Source of the DNA: Gammaproteobacteria bacterium
Lineage (GTDB): Bacteria > Pseudomonadota > Gammaproteobacteria > Pseudomonadales > Azotimanducaceae
Direction of reading: 5' to 3'
Length of the DNA: 33,423 bases
Assembly (NCBI GenBank): GCA_030428905.1
Contig: JAUIED010000040.1
Location: 1 to 33,423 of the forward strand
The notes beneath the pieces were generated by a model. It had not been told where the DNA came from and did not search any database. It saw only the letters and a program-made list of their open reading frames with translations. The translations under genes and the position numbers were made by a program. This document shows positions 14,979 to 22,132 of this stretch, one piece after another (within the stretch, counting starts at the first letter, position 1; the number at the start of each line of letters is the position of its first letter).

Positions 14979-15872
14979 TCAGTATACGGTCTCCACCACA
15001 TCTGCAACGAACGCTTCGGCGCCGCCCACGGTAAATCCCGTGCAGTAGGTCACAGGTCCTTCGGCGTCCGCCACGGTTTCGAGGAGCGGTGTACCGTCTC
15101 TGGCCTGGCCGATACGCCAGCTGCGACGCTCGGTGATGAAGTAATCGGGATGCTTGAGGTAGGAGATGGTCGCCGAGTCCCAGGGGTGAAAACCGGCATC
15201 GCTCGGGAACGTCTGCGTCCAGTGGCGGCACCAGGCCAGGGAGTTGTCGTAGAAGTAGCGCGCCGTTTCTGAGCCGCGCGCGTTGATGCGCTGAAGGTCG
15301 TGTTCGCACACGCACACCTGACTTGTCAGCTCGAATCCGGCCATCACCACTTCAACGCGACCGTGCGCCGCCTGAAGCAGAATCTGCGCTGCGCGCGGAT
15401 CGTTTTCGAAATTGAAGTCTCCAACCGGCCCTTTACCGCCCAGCTCGAAGGTGTTGCCTGCGGTTCGGCCCGCAACGATGAGCAGTTTGTCGATGCGCTC
15501 GAATGCCCGCGGATAGTGCTTTGCCAGCAGCCCGATGTTGGTGAGTGGCCCGATGGCGGCGACATTGGCAGGTGCGCGTGTCAGCTCGGCGGCGAGATGC
15601 TCCACCGCGTCATTGCTGCCGTCGTCGTCCTGCATGGCGGCCGCTGCACCCCTGGCGACGGGTACGCTACTGCCTTTGAGCGCAGTGATTTCGCGGGCTA
15701 CGCGCAGCACTTCCGGCAGGGGCCCATTGCCGAACACCGTGGTGATGAGGCGCAGATCGATGTCTGGCGAGTTGATGGCCTCGGCTATGGCGAAGCCGTC
15801 GTCGATGTCCCGCGGCCGCCCTTCGTGGTGCACACCGAGCGCAACGTCCGTGTCGATAATGAGCGGGATCAC
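14979..15872 (-). CDS. Nucleoside hydrolase, IU-NH family variant
   Basis: 297-residue cytoplasmic enzyme of the inosine-uridine nucleoside hydrolase family, which splits N-ribosyl bonds to base plus ribose. The N-terminal calcium-site Asp cluster is present but stretched: IIDTD (5-9), then ALGVHHEGRPR, then DIDDG (22-26), where the classical motif is DTDPGxDD. Family members with an ALGV...DVDDG spacing exist, and this one has a few more residues. Other landmarks are VAAIGPLTNIGLL (the active-site loop), ELGGKGPVGDFNFENDPRAAQ and HPWDSATISYL, which carries the C-terminal His/Asp pair. Its ATG overlaps the upstream kinase stop (ATGA). Coupling to a methylthioribose-kinase-like enzyme suggests that the released sugar is phosphorylated next. 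The true nucleoside is unknown. Confidence 0.88.
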   Translation of the reverse strand: MIPLIIDTDVALGVHHEGRPRDIDDGFAIAEAINSPDIDLRLITTVFGNGPLPEVLRVAREITALKGSSVPVARGAAAAMQDDDGSNDAVEHLAAELTRAPANVAAIGPLTNIGLLAKHYPRAFERIDKLLIVAGRTAGNTFELGGKGPVGDFNFENDPRAAQILLQAAHGRVEVVMAGFELTSQVCVCEHDLQRINARGSETARYFYDNSLAWCRHWTQTFPSDAGFHPWDSATISYLKHPDYFITERRSWRIGQARDGTPLLETVADAEGPVTYCTGFTVGGAEAFVADVVETVY

Positions 15873-16831
15873 GCCGTCACCATCTGCCGGGCGGTGCTCA
15901 GCCAGGCCAGCTTCTGCTCATCGCTGGCAGCGAGCGGCAGCTGTGCCACGCCGAGCAGACGGCGGATGATCTCCATGCCGGCAAAGCGGCTGGCGAGCTG
16001 AAAGTCGAACCCTGGTGGTGGAATGTAGCTGCGAAAGACGTTCATCAGGTCGGCTTGCTCGAAATGGCAGAACGTGAGGTGCGCAATCATGACGCTCAGA
16101 TCGAACTCTGCCGGGCCGATGAATGCGAACTCAGGGTCGATTACCGCAACACCGGCGCGCGGTTGGCGCAGCCAACTGCCGGGATAGTAGTCGCCGTGCA
16201 GCAGCGCCGGTCGAGACAGATAGGGCGCACGGCCGAGATATACCTCGCCGAGCGCCGCAGCGGCATCTGTCAGCGCCGCGTCTCCTCGCAGTGTGGCGGC
16301 ACTGTCCTGCAGCGCGGGAGGCAGCTCCACGCCATTGTCGTCGGCCAGCGGGATCTCGAAGATATGGGCGTGGTTCAGCTCCCGCATGGCGGGGTTCTCC
16401 AGTGCCACACCTTCCACGTCCAGGGCGTGCAGCTTCCACAACCAGTACACCAATGCCGTGATCTGCCCTCTTTGCAGCGCCGCTTCGGGTTTTGCGGCGT
16501 AGGCATCCTGCATGTCACCGGCGCTGCCCAGGTCTTCGAGGGCCAGCAGGTGGTTGGCTGCGTCGTAGCCCAGAACGTGTGGTGTGCGCAGCGCCAGCGC
16601 ATCTTGCTCGGCAATGAGGTTGTAGAACTGCCGCTCCACCTCGAGGCGTTCCACCGGCGCCGGTATCTGCGGGTACTTTGCGACGAACGGCACGGACTGC
16701 TTGAGGATGAATGTGCGCTGGCTTGTCTTTGCGCGCAGCGTGCGGTTCATGTTTCCTGCACCGGCGCTGCTGAGGGACAACAGTCGCTCGCCGGGCTGCA
16801 ACCAGGCCAGCGCGGTGAGGTGTTCCTGCAC
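15869..16831 (-). CDS. Methylthioribose kinase-like sugar kinase (APH fold)
   Basis: 320-residue kinase of the aminoglycoside-phosphotransferase fold. Residues resembling methylthioribose kinase MtnK include TFILKQSVPFVAKYPQ (40-55, ATP-binding lysine K44), HLLALEDLGSAGD (94-106), the catalytic loop LLHGDYYPGSWL (211-222; Ser where most relatives have Asn, as in MtnK) and VIDPEFAFIGPAEFDLSV (230-247), very like the MtnK metal motif. It is shorter than classical MtnK (about 400 residues), so the substrate may differ: 5-methylthioribose, ribose or another pentose are candidates. The GTG at 16829-16831 is the first usable start after the cyclase stop 29 bases upstream; no good ribosome binding site is visible. 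The stop overlaps the nucleoside hydrolase start (ATGA). Other methionine-salvage genes are not in the window. Confidence 0.8.
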   Translation of the reverse strand: MQEHLTALAWLQPGERLLSLSSAGAGNMNRTLRAKTSQRTFILKQSVPFVAKYPQIPAPVERLEVERQFYNLIAEQDALALRTPHVLGYDAANHLLALEDLGSAGDMQDAYAAKPEAALQRGQITALVYWLWKLHALDVEGVALENPAMRELNHAHIFEIPLADDNGVELPPALQDSAATLRGDAALTDAAAALGEVYLGRAPYLSRPALLHGDYYPGSWLRQPRAGVAVIDPEFAFIGPAEFDLSVMIAHLTFCHFEQADLMNVFRSYIPPPGFDFQLASRFAGMEIIRRLLGVAQLPLAASDEQKLAWLSTARQMVTA

Positions 16832-16860
16832 CGCTGTGGCCTGATTTTCGAGCAGTTCGA

Positions 16861-17787
16861 TCAGCGGATTGCCACCGGGTTGATTACCGCCTGCACGGCG
16901 CCGACGAAACGCGGAGCGCCAAGCACGAACAGAAACTCGTGCACGCCGTCGGCGGCGAGTGCGCGTGTATCCATGTTCTCGAGGATGTACACGCCGTTCT
17001 TCGCGAGCAGCTCCGGGTGTACGGGAAACGCTTCTTCCGGCTTCTCGCTCGGCAGCACTTCCACCGCCCAGGAATCAGAACCCACGGCAACCACGCCAAG
17101 ACCGGCGAGGTACTTCGCACCGTCCACGCCGAGACCGGGCTCGCCTGCCATGAAGGCTTTTGGATCGTCATCCATCACGTTCAGCCAGCCGGTATGGAAC
17201 AGCACCACGTCGCCGGATTCGATGGTCACACCCTGCGCTTTGGCCGTGGCGCGAATGTCTTTGCTGTTGAACGCTTTGCCGGCGGGCAGCACGGCTTCGC
17301 CGAAGTGCTTGGCCATGTCCAGCAGCACGCCGCGCGTGGCTATCGGCGGCAGCCTGTCGATGCTGAGCTTCGTCAGGCCGGTGTTGGCGACGAAATCACT
17401 CGCGTGGTTGCCGTTGTAGTAGGTGTGGTTGATGCCCATGTGGCCGAGACCGTCGATCTGGCTGCCGATACCCATCCACAGATACATCAGATCATCGTTG
17501 CCGGTCGCCTTGTTCACACCCAGCGGCGTGCCCGTGCCGTCGGAGAGCTGCAGCACGGTCATGGAGTAGCTGCGCGGCGGATAGGCGGGTGACTCCGGGC
17601 CGGTCTCCACACCCAGGCGATAGGTTTTGCCTTCCGTCACCAGGCGTGCCGCCTGCACCAGCTTCTCGGGGCTCAGGTTGTTAATGGCGCCCAGCGTGTC
17701 TTCGGCACCGTACTTCGACGGGTACCAATCCTCTGCGTGGACGGTGGCCGCAAGGGCCGTAATAGCGATCAGTAGCGCATTGCGCAT
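16861..17787 (-). CDS. Exported cyclase family (kynurenine formamidase-like) hydrolase
   Basis: 308-residue protein starting with a type I signal peptide (about residues 1-18, ending in VHA before EDW), so the enzyme is probably periplasmic. The body is a metal-dependent hydrolase of the cyclase family (PF04199 type): EDTLGAINNLSPEKLVQAA (29-47), LWMGIGSQIDGLGHMGINH (103-121) with metal-site D112 and H116, TRGVLLDMAKHFG, ESGDVVLFHTGW, and AVGSDSWAVEVLP. The classical HxGTHxDxxxH motif appears as GIGSQIDGLGH, a known variant subfamily in which a Gln replaces one His. Relatives hydrolyse amide or lactam bonds such as formylkynurenine or isatin; the substrate here is unknown. ATG 17787 follows the mpl stop by two bases and has GAGGGAGG upstream. 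Part of the mpl-containing operon. Confidence 0.87.
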   Translation of the reverse strand: MRNALLIAITALAATVHAEDWYPSKYGAEDTLGAINNLSPEKLVQAARLVTEGKTYRLGVETGPESPAYPPRSYSMTVLQLSDGTGTPLGVNKATGNDDLMYLWMGIGSQIDGLGHMGINHTYYNGNHASDFVANTGLTKLSIDRLPPIATRGVLLDMAKHFGEAVLPAGKAFNSKDIRATAKAQGVTIESGDVVLFHTGWLNVMDDDPKAFMAGEPGLGVDGAKYLAGLGVVAVGSDSWAVEVLPSEKPEEAFPVHPELLAKNGVYILENMDTRALAADGVHEFLFVLGAPRFVGAVQAVINPVAIR

Positions 17788-17789
17788 GG

Positions 17790-19196
17790 TTAGCCTCCCT
17801 CTCTGGATTCGTTGAGCGCATCGGCCAGCTTGCCATAGATGCCGCCAAATGCACCGTTGGACATGATGACGATGTGCCTGCGCCTGCTCCCTGGGCTAGC
17901 CAGGTGCTCCACCAGGCGGTCGATGTTGTCGTACACGGTGGACGGCACGACACAGTGCGTCGCCAGCTCGGTGACGTCCCACTTGATGTTCTCACCGCGA
18001 AACCAGATCGCCCGATCGGCGGGGGCGGCGCAGGTGGCGAGCTCGTCGCGCAGGGTGCCGAGCGACATGGTGTGCGTGCGCGGCTCGATCACGGCGATGA
18101 GCTCATCCGCCCCCACGGCATTGCGCAAGCCCTGCAGCGTGCTGCGGATGGCGGTGGGGTGATGGGCGAAGTCGTCGTATACACGTGTGTTGCCGTCGTC
18201 GTAGATGCGCTCCAGCCGGCGCTTCACGCCTTCGAAGGCGTTGAGGGCTTCGATTGCAACCGTCGGTGACACCCCGGCGTGCCGCGCCGCGGCGATGGCG
18301 GCCAGCGCGTTGTTGACGTTGTGGCGCCCCAACATGCCCCATTGCACCCGGCCGAGTACCTGGTCGTTCAGGCACACCTCGAAAGCGCTGCCATCCGCTT
18401 CGGTGTCCCCGGGATGGAACCGCTCGCCGTTGTCCATGGGCTGGCCATGCTTGACCGGCTCCGCGCCGAATCGCGCGATGGGTGTCCAGCAGCCGAGCTT
18501 CAGTGTGTCGTCCACATGGTCGTCGGCGCTGGGCGCCACCACCAGGCCGTCACCGGGCACCGAGCGCAACAGGTGGTGAAACTGCGTCTGGATGGCGGCG
18601 AGATCCGGGAAGATATCGGCGTGGTCGTACTCGAGATTGTTGATGATGGCGGTGCGCGGCCGGTAGTGCACGAATTTGGAACGCCGGTCGAAGTAGGAGG
18701 TGTCGTACTCGTCCGCCTCCACCACGAAGAACGGCGTATCACCGAGGCGCGCTGAGCGATCGAGATTCTTCGGCACCCCGCCGATGAGGTAGCCGGGCGC
18801 CATCCCTGCGTGTTCGAGGATCCATGCCAGCATGCTGGCCGTGGTGCTTTTGCCGTGGGTGCCGGCCACCGCGAGCACCCAGCGATTGCGCAGCACTACG
18901 TTGCCCAGCCACTCGGCGCCGGACGTATAGTTCAGCCCGTGGTTGAGAATGTGCTCGATGGCGGGATGGCCCCGTGGCAGGCCCGCATTACCCACCACCA
19001 CCACATCGGGGGCGGGCTCCAACTGCGCCGGATCGAAGACCTCGAATACCTCGATGCCCGCTGCAGCAAGCTGATCACTCATGGGCGGGTAGAGCGCCTT
19101 GTCGCTGCCGCTCACCTCGTGACCCAGGGCTTTAGCGAGCTGTGCGAGGCTGCCCATGAGGGTGCCGCCGATGCCGAGAAAGTAGGTGCGCGTCAT
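17790..19196 (-). CDS. mpl: UDP-N-acetylmuramate:L-alanyl-gamma-D-glutamyl-meso-diaminopimelate ligase
   Basis: 468-residue Mur-ligase family enzyme of peptidoglycan recycling: it reattaches the recovered tripeptide to UDP-MurNAc using ATP in the cytoplasm. Length is close to E. coli Mpl (457). The N-terminal domain starts with TYFLGIGGTLMGSLAQLAKALGHEVSGSD (4-32) in place of the GIGG-AG motif of MurC; the ATP loop is AVAGTHGKSTTASML (109-123), followed by VVEADEYDTSYFDRRSKF, INNLEYDHADIFPD, GRHNVNNALAA and YDDFAHHPTAIRSTL. The EADEYD and FAHHPTA features separate Mpl from MurC. ATG 19196 overlaps the stop of the upstream membrane-protein gene (ATGA). The frame is open further upstream only as a shadow of that gene. 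Confidence 0.95.
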   Translation of the reverse strand: MTRTYFLGIGGTLMGSLAQLAKALGHEVSGSDKALYPPMSDQLAAAGIEVFEVFDPAQLEPAPDVVVVGNAGLPRGHPAIEHILNHGLNYTSGAEWLGNVVLRNRWVLAVAGTHGKSTTASMLAWILEHAGMAPGYLIGGVPKNLDRSARLGDTPFFVVEADEYDTSYFDRRSKFVHYRPRTAIINNLEYDHADIFPDLAAIQTQFHHLLRSVPGDGLVVAPSADDHVDDTLKLGCWTPIARFGAEPVKHGQPMDNGERFHPGDTEADGSAFEVCLNDQVLGRVQWGMLGRHNVNNALAAIAAARHAGVSPTVAIEALNAFEGVKRRLERIYDDGNTRVYDDFAHHPTAIRSTLQGLRNAVGADELIAVIEPRTHTMSLGTLRDELATCAAPADRAIWFRGENIKWDVTELATHCVVPSTVYDNIDRLVEHLASPGSRRRHIVIMSNGAFGGIYGKLADALNESREGG

Positions 19197-19696
19197 GCGT
19201 TGATGGCCGTCTGGCTGATGATGGTGGCAAACATGGTCAGCCCGAGGGCGATGACCACACCGAAGGGCATGCCGACATTGAAGGCGTGGCGCAGGATATT
19301 GCCGGCGGCTGCCATGGACCAGAAAAAGAACACCAGCATACCTGGCGTGGGCTGTGCGCCGGTGAGCTGCTGCAACGCCGGCAGCAGCAACCCGAACACG
19401 GCGGTGATCATCAGATCGCAGCCCAGCCAGGCGGTGAATGTCGGCACGAAGCGGTTCGGCAGCTCGCGCAGATACAATCCTGTCCACAGCAGGCCCGCCA
19501 GCGCCGCCTGCTGTACGAGTATGGCGGTGCTGATGCGCAGCGGTGTGGTGTCTTCGCTGAGCACGGCAGACAGCGCGATGCTGACCGCCAAATTGGCGGC
19601 AATGACCAATGCAACAAACCAGGTTGCCGTAGGCACCTGTGATGGGTTGCCGCGCAGCAGCGCGAGCTGCCAGAAATAGCTGATGACGGTGAGCAC
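19193..19696 (-). CDS. Uncharacterised inner-membrane protein upstream of mpl
   Basis: 168-residue hydrophobic protein with about four or five predicted transmembrane helices. It begins with a short amphipathic segment, VISYFWQLALLRGNPSQVP, and resembles short gammaproteobacterial membrane proteins that open with an LWxLALLRxGPQDLP-like stretch. No catalytic motif is visible and no function is assigned. GTG 19696 is preferred because it fits that N-terminus; a TTG at 19756 preceded by GAGG would add 20 basic residues and is the alternative. Its stop overlaps the mpl start (ATGA), so it is the first gene of the six-gene minus-strand operon. It is divergent from the phosphofructokinase gene, about 97 bases away. 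Confidence 0.72.
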   Translation of the reverse strand: MLTVISYFWQLALLRGNPSQVPTATWFVALVIAANLAVSIALSAVLSEDTTPLRISTAILVQQAALAGLLWTGLYLRELPNRFVPTFTAWLGCDLMITAVFGLLLPALQQLTGAQPTPGMLVFFFWSMAAAGNILRHAFNVGMPFGVVIALGLTMFATIISQTAINA

Positions 19697-19793
19697 GTGA
19701 TATCGCGGTAAAAACTGCCGGGAAATTCTCGCACAACTCGCACGCTTGGCCGACAATTAAGCCTCATTCGAACAGGGAAGCCCGATTGACGTT

Positions 19794-21056
19794 ATGGTGA
19801 GCAAAGCGAACGCATTCTATGCACAGTCCGGCGGTGTCACTGCGGTAATCAACGCCTCAGCCAGCGGCGTCATACTCACGGCCCGCAAGCACAAAGACCG
19901 GATCGGTAAGGTTTTTGCAGGCAGAAACGGCATTCTAGGTGCACTCAATGAGGAGTTGATTGACACCGGCCGCGAGCCGCTGAAGTCGATCGAGGCGCTG
20001 CGCAGCACGCCGAGCGGCGCTTTCGGCTCCTGTCGCTACAAGCTTCGGTCGCTGGAAGAAAATGCCCGCGAATACCAGCGCCTGATTGATGTGTTCCGCG
20101 CGCACAATATCGGCTACTTCTTCTACAACGGCGGCGGCGACTCGCAGGACACCGCCCACAAGGTGTCGCAGCTCAGCGAGAAGATGGGCTACCCGATCAC
20201 CTGTATCGGCATCCCGAAGACGGTGGACAACGATCTGCCCTACACCGATGCCTGCCCCGGTTTCGGCTCCGTTGCCAAGTACGTGGCAGTCTCCACACGC
20301 GAGGCGGCGCTCGATGTGGCGTCGATGTGCGAAACCTCCACCAAGGTGTTCATTCTGGAAGTGATGGGCCGTCACGCAGGATGGATCGCCGCCGCTGCGG
20401 GCCTGGCACAGGAGAACGCCGATGATGCACCGCACATCATCCTGCTGCCGGAAGTACCGTTTAAAAAGACCGCCTTCCTGCGCAAGGTGAAGGACACGGT
20501 GACGAAGAACGGCTACTGCGTAATTGTGGTCAGCGAGGGCGCAAAGTATGCCAACGGCACCTTTCTCGCAGACGCCGGCGGCAAGGATGCGTTCGGCCAC
20601 ACGCAGCTCGGCGGCGTTGCACCCACCATCGCCAACATGGTGAAGGACAACCTCGGCTACAAGTACCACTGGGCGGTGGCCGACTACCTGCAGCGCGCCG
20701 CCAGGCACATCGCCTCGCAGACCGACGTGGATCAGGCGTTTGCCCTCGGTCAGGCGGCCGTGGAGTTCGCACTCGCCGGCAAGAACGCGGTGATGCCCAC
20801 CATCGTGCGCAAGAGCGACAAGCCCTACCGCTGGACGATCGGCGAGGCGAAGCTTTCCCGCGTGGCCAACGTGGAGCGCAAAATGCCGAAGACTTACATC
20901 AGCAAAGACGGCTTCGGCATTACCGCCGCGGCGCGGCGCTACCTTGCGCCGTTGATCGCCGGAGAGGACTATCCGGCTTACAAAGACGGCTTGCCGAGGT
21001 ACGTGCGCTTGAAAAACGTGCTGGTGGCCAAGAAGCTACCGTCGTTCAAGGTGTAA
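19794..21056 (+). CDS. pfp: Pyrophosphate-dependent 6-phosphofructokinase
   Basis: 420-residue glycolytic/gluconeogenic enzyme interconverting fructose 6-phosphate and fructose 1,6-bisphosphate with pyrophosphate as phosphoryl donor. The donor specificity is read from two sites: YNGGGDSQDTA (111-121), with Asp116 where ATP enzymes have Gly in GGDGS, and GIPKTVDNDLPYTD (139-152), where Lys replaces the Gly of the ATP-type PGTIDND; both favour PPi. The catalytic Asp is D145, and EVMGRHAGW near 193-201 is the PPi-type substrate loop. The reaction is near equilibrium, so it can run both ways. ATG 19794; AGGGAAG lies about 14 bases upstream, rather far. A globin gene follows after 34 bases and a membrane pyrophosphatase gene lies about 1.1 kb away on the other strand. 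Confidence 0.95.
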   Translation: MVSKANAFYAQSGGVTAVINASASGVILTARKHKDRIGKVFAGRNGILGALNEELIDTGREPLKSIEALRSTPSGAFGSCRYKLRSLEENAREYQRLIDVFRAHNIGYFFYNGGGDSQDTAHKVSQLSEKMGYPITCIGIPKTVDNDLPYTDACPGFGSVAKYVAVSTREAALDVASMCETSTKVFILEVMGRHAGWIAAAAGLAQENADDAPHIILLPEVPFKKTAFLRKVKDTVTKNGYCVIVVSEGAKYANGTFLADAGGKDAFGHTQLGGVAPTIANMVKDNLGYKYHWAVADYLQRAARHIASQTDVDQAFALGQAAVEFALAGKNAVMPTIVRKSDKPYRWTIGEAKLSRVANVERKMPKTYISKDGFGITAAARRYLAPLIAGEDYPAYKDGLPRYVRLKNVLVAKKLPSFKV

Positions 21057-21060
21057 CGAC

Positions 21061-21078
21061 GCGGGCCGCCAAGCCCGC
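21061..21078 (+). other. Short GC hairpin between pfp and the globin gene
   Basis: GCGGGC (21061-21066) and GCCCGC (21073-21078) form a perfect six-base stem with a six-base loop, four bases after the pfp stop and just before the GGAGG of the globin gene. There is no T-tract, so it is not a classical terminator; it could stabilise the upstream message 3' end or lower read-through. Confidence 0.4.
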
Positions 21079-21090
21079 AATGGAGGATGT

Positions 21091-21501
21091 ATGGCGGACG
21101 ATCTCGTATACGCAGCCCTCGAGCGGGTGGCGGAAAGCGCGGGCGATATCAACGATCGTATCTATGCGCGCTATTTCGAGCTCTGCCCTCAGTCCGCGGA
21201 GGTGATGATGCACACCGATGAGGGTATGCGCGGTCGCATGCTCGATGAGGTGTATCGCCTGGTGCTCAACCCGGAGCCGGCGGACGAAGAGGAATACCTC
21301 GACTTCGAGGTGGACAACCATCGCGCCTACGGTGCCGAGCCGCACATGTACCGCAACGTGCTGCAGGCCGTCCGCGACGTGGTACGCGACGAGATGGCCG
21401 AGGGTTGGACGACGGAGATCGACGCTGCCTGGCAGGCACGCCTTGACGGCCTGTGTGCGGTAATCGACGGGGCTGCGGCTAAGACCTACGCAACCGGTTG
21501 A
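21091..21501 (+). CDS. Globin family protein
   Basis: 136-residue all-helical protein with the pattern of single-domain bacterial globins. RIYARYFELCPQSAEVM (23-39) fits helices B-C (compare FYxRLFExxPxxxxxF), DEGMRGRMLDEVYRLVL (43-59) fits the E helix, and DNHRAYGAEPHMYRNVLQAV (75-94) fits the F-G region, with H77 as the likely proximal heme ligand (compare KHxxxGVxxxHYPIV in flavohaemoglobin/Vitreoscilla-type globins). AWQARLDGLCAVI (113-125) fits helix H. The distal E7 position appears to be Arg/Gly rather than Gln. No reductase domain is fused. ATG 21091 is preceded by GGAGG. It probably binds heme and O2 or NO, but its role is unknown. Its 3' end overlaps the convergent GNAT gene by 23 bases. 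Confidence 0.72.
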   Translation: MADDLVYAALERVAESAGDINDRIYARYFELCPQSAEVMMHTDEGMRGRMLDEVYRLVLNPEPADEEEYLDFEVDNHRAYGAEPHMYRNVLQAVRDVVRDEMAEGWTTEIDAAWQARLDGLCAVIDGAAAKTYATG

Positions 21502-22069
21502 GCAGAGCGGATTTCACACCAGGCCATTCCTCAGCTGTTATGGAAAACCAGGTGCTGTGCCTGAGGCGACCGTTCGGCATCACCATGTGGTTGCGAAACG
21601 TTCCTTCCTCCTGAGCGCCGATACGAGCCAAAGCATTGCGTGAACGTGTGTTGCGCGAATCGGTTTTGAACTCCACGCGGTTGCAGCCGAGCACCTCGAA
21701 TGCATGCGTGAGCTGCAGCAGCTTGGCTTCGGTGTTGGCAGCCGTGCGTTGTGCGGATGCGGTGAGCCAGGTCGCGCCGATTTCGAGTCTCTTGTGTGCC
21801 GGTGTTATTTCAAGGTAGCTCGTAGCGCCGACGACACGGTCGGGGTTGCCCCGCTGCACCGTCGCCCAAGGCAGTGCGCGCCCTGAGCGCTGCTGGTCGC
21901 GCAAACCCAAAAGGTAGGCGACAAACTGCTCGCGCGTTGCCACGCTGAAAGGCATGAACTGCCAGATGGACGCGTCCCCGGCAATTTCCCACAGCGCATC
22001 CGTGTGATGTTCCTCAAGCGGTTCGAGCCGCACCTCATCGCCTTCGAGGATGACGCGATCTACTTTCAT
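21479..22069 (-). CDS. GNAT family N-acetyltransferase (RimJ/RimL-like)
   Basis: 196-residue acetyl-CoA-dependent acyltransferase. [28 protein letters not shown] (5-32) is the usual opening of RimJ/RimL-type proteins; the later [52 protein letters not shown] region carries the acetyl-CoA-binding helix and the conserved Asn-Xaa-Arg-Ser motif, and the tail [16 protein letters not shown] is also family-typical. The acceptor, a protein N-terminus or small amine, is not predictable. ATG 22069 is chosen because the in-frame extension to 22123 runs through the hppA terminator hairpin. No good ribosome binding site is seen. The gene begins only 17 bases beyond that terminator, so how it is transcribed is unclear. 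Confidence 0.9.
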   Translation of the reverse strand: MKVDRVILEGDEVRLEPLEEHHTDALWEIAGDASIWQFMPFSVATREQFVAYLLGLRDQQRSGRALPWATVQRGNPDRVVGATSYLEITPAHKRLEIGATWLTASAQRTAANTEAKLLQLTHAFEVLGCNRVEFKTDSRNTRSRNALARIGAQEEGTFRNHMVMPNGRLRHSTWFSITAEEWPGVKSALLNRLRRS

Positions 22070-22086
22070 TTTTTTGTGTTCCAAAG

Positions 22087-22113
22087 AAAAAGCCGCGCTG
22101 AGCGCGGCTTTTT
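22087..22113 (-). terminator. Rho-independent terminator of hppA
   Basis: A near-perfect hairpin: AAAAAGCCGCGC (22087-22098), a TGA loop, then GCGCGGCTTTTT (22102-22113). On the minus strand it is a 12-bp stem with a GC core and a T-rich tail, 19 bases after the hppA stop. A second small stem, GGCTC-ATC-GAGCC, lies at 22117-22129 just before it. Because the stem ends in A/T tracts on both sides it could act in both directions, but on the plus strand no gene ends close upstream. Confidence 0.88.
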
Positions 22114-22132
22114 CGAGGCTCATCGAGCCGGC

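Noticed and set aside
19197-19736. N-terminal extension of mpl
   Set aside because: The added residues are a shadow of the overlapping membrane-protein gene; Mpl similarity starts at MTRTYFLGIGG.
22070-22123. Upstream start for the GNAT gene
   Set aside because: The extension would be read through the hppA terminator hairpin and has no family similarity.
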